DNA of 64,000 nt, taken from positions 12,759,871 to 12,823,870 of the forward strand of contig OW804096.1 of the NCBI GenBank assembly GCA_942159475.1. Reading direction: 5' to 3'. Within the stretch, counting starts at the first letter, position 1. Every line of letters begins with the position of its first letter. The notes beneath the pieces were generated by a model. That model saw nothing but the letters and a program-made list of their open reading frames with translations. It made no database searches and was not told where the DNA came from. Below are positions 63,514-64,000 of the stretch, piece by piece. The translations under genes and the position numbers were made by a program. The DNA is from Sthenelais limicola (Eukaryota; Annelida; Polychaeta; Phyllodocida; Sigalionidae).

Positions 63514-63752
63514 TACGGGTCAGATTTCCAGAAAATGCTCAATCTACTGTTTTGGTCATCTTTCAAATTCTGCTAAATTAGAGTGTAAATTGATAAATAC
63601 TAGGTATACCTGAGTGTATTCTGTATTGTATTCATTCAATAAATCCGTCTGATTATGTTGAACTGTATTTTGAACCTGATTTTTGTCTTAAATTTGGGTT
63701 ATTTCAGAGGATTGGTGAACACCAATTGTACGTTTTTGAAGATCTGACCCAT
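63514..63752 (+). mobile_element. Family A MITE in a gene B intron
   Basis: ACGGGTCAGATTTCCAGAAA at left, TTGAAGATCTGACCCA at right. A stray ACGGGTCA occurs 24 bp upstream. Confidence 0.9.
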
Positions 63753-64000
63753 TATACAGTCAGGCAGTCCTTGCAGAATGCAAAGCTTTGAGAATTTCTC
63801 AAAGTGAACTTCAATATTTGGTATATCTGGGTGTATTTGTAATATTCCACAGGAATAACTGGAATGATTTATTATGTGTTCCTTTAATAATTCAAGAGGG
63901 AATATTTTAAAACCACCTTGTGGGTTTTTTTTCAAAAGGTACCTTCAGCGGTTCAGGTGGTGTAGATCTATACCCCTCAGTGGTCTATACATGCACAATG

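Overview
The window is intron-rich, AT-rich animal DNA and carries two genes of the discoidin domain receptor (DDR) family of collagen-binding receptor tyrosine kinases. Short coding exons sit in large introns with GT/AG boundaries. There are no operons or bacterial signals. The protein ends ([29 protein letters not shown]) look like invertebrate DDRs rather than vertebrate DDR1 or DDR2. I infer a protostome or other marine invertebrate, but the species cannot be fixed from sequence alone.

Layout. Positions 1-23447 contain no exon I can defend; they hold mobile elements and simple repeats and are either the 5' intron of gene A or intergenic DNA. Gene A runs on the + strand through ten exons (23448-44980). 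It encodes 813 residues in the window: the end of the discoidin domain, the discoidin-like domain, the extracellular juxtamembrane stretch, one membrane helix, a Pro/Tyr-rich cytoplasmic juxtamembrane region and a complete tyrosine kinase domain. Its signal peptide and first discoidin half lie outside the window or were not recognised. Positions 44981-58515 are the spacer between the two gene ends. Gene B runs on the - strand (63404 to 58516) and shows the last four exons (302 residues, kinase domain only); its N-terminal part lies beyond 64000. The genes are convergent paralogues that share the same intron positions and phases over the kinase domain. Both kinases keep all catalytic residues.

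The rest is mostly non-autonomous DNA transposons and low-complexity DNA. Family A is a ~240-bp miniature inverted-repeat element with 29-bp terminal repeats; about 28 near-complete and 5 fragmentary copies are visible, or roughly a tenth of the window. An empty/filled site pair inside a local duplication (37365-38610) supports TA target duplication. Family D (~400 bp) shows three full copies, each with a 4-bp A/T target duplication. Families F, J, C and B2 and several single foldbacks add to this, and some copies are nested inside others. Retroposon tails ending in (TTGAA)n and a tRNA-like SINE head are present. Long polypurine/polypyrimidine tracts occur at many places, one of them ~740 bp long and ending at the splice acceptor of the membrane-helix exon.

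The most unusual structures are: a splice donor of gene B copied in tandem at a 75-bp period into the following intron; the internal empty-site proof of family A mobility; triple nesting at 29129-30106; and a family A copy flanked by a ~45-bp direct duplication at 19681-20030. No transposase gene, functional tRNA, rRNA or CRISPR array was found.
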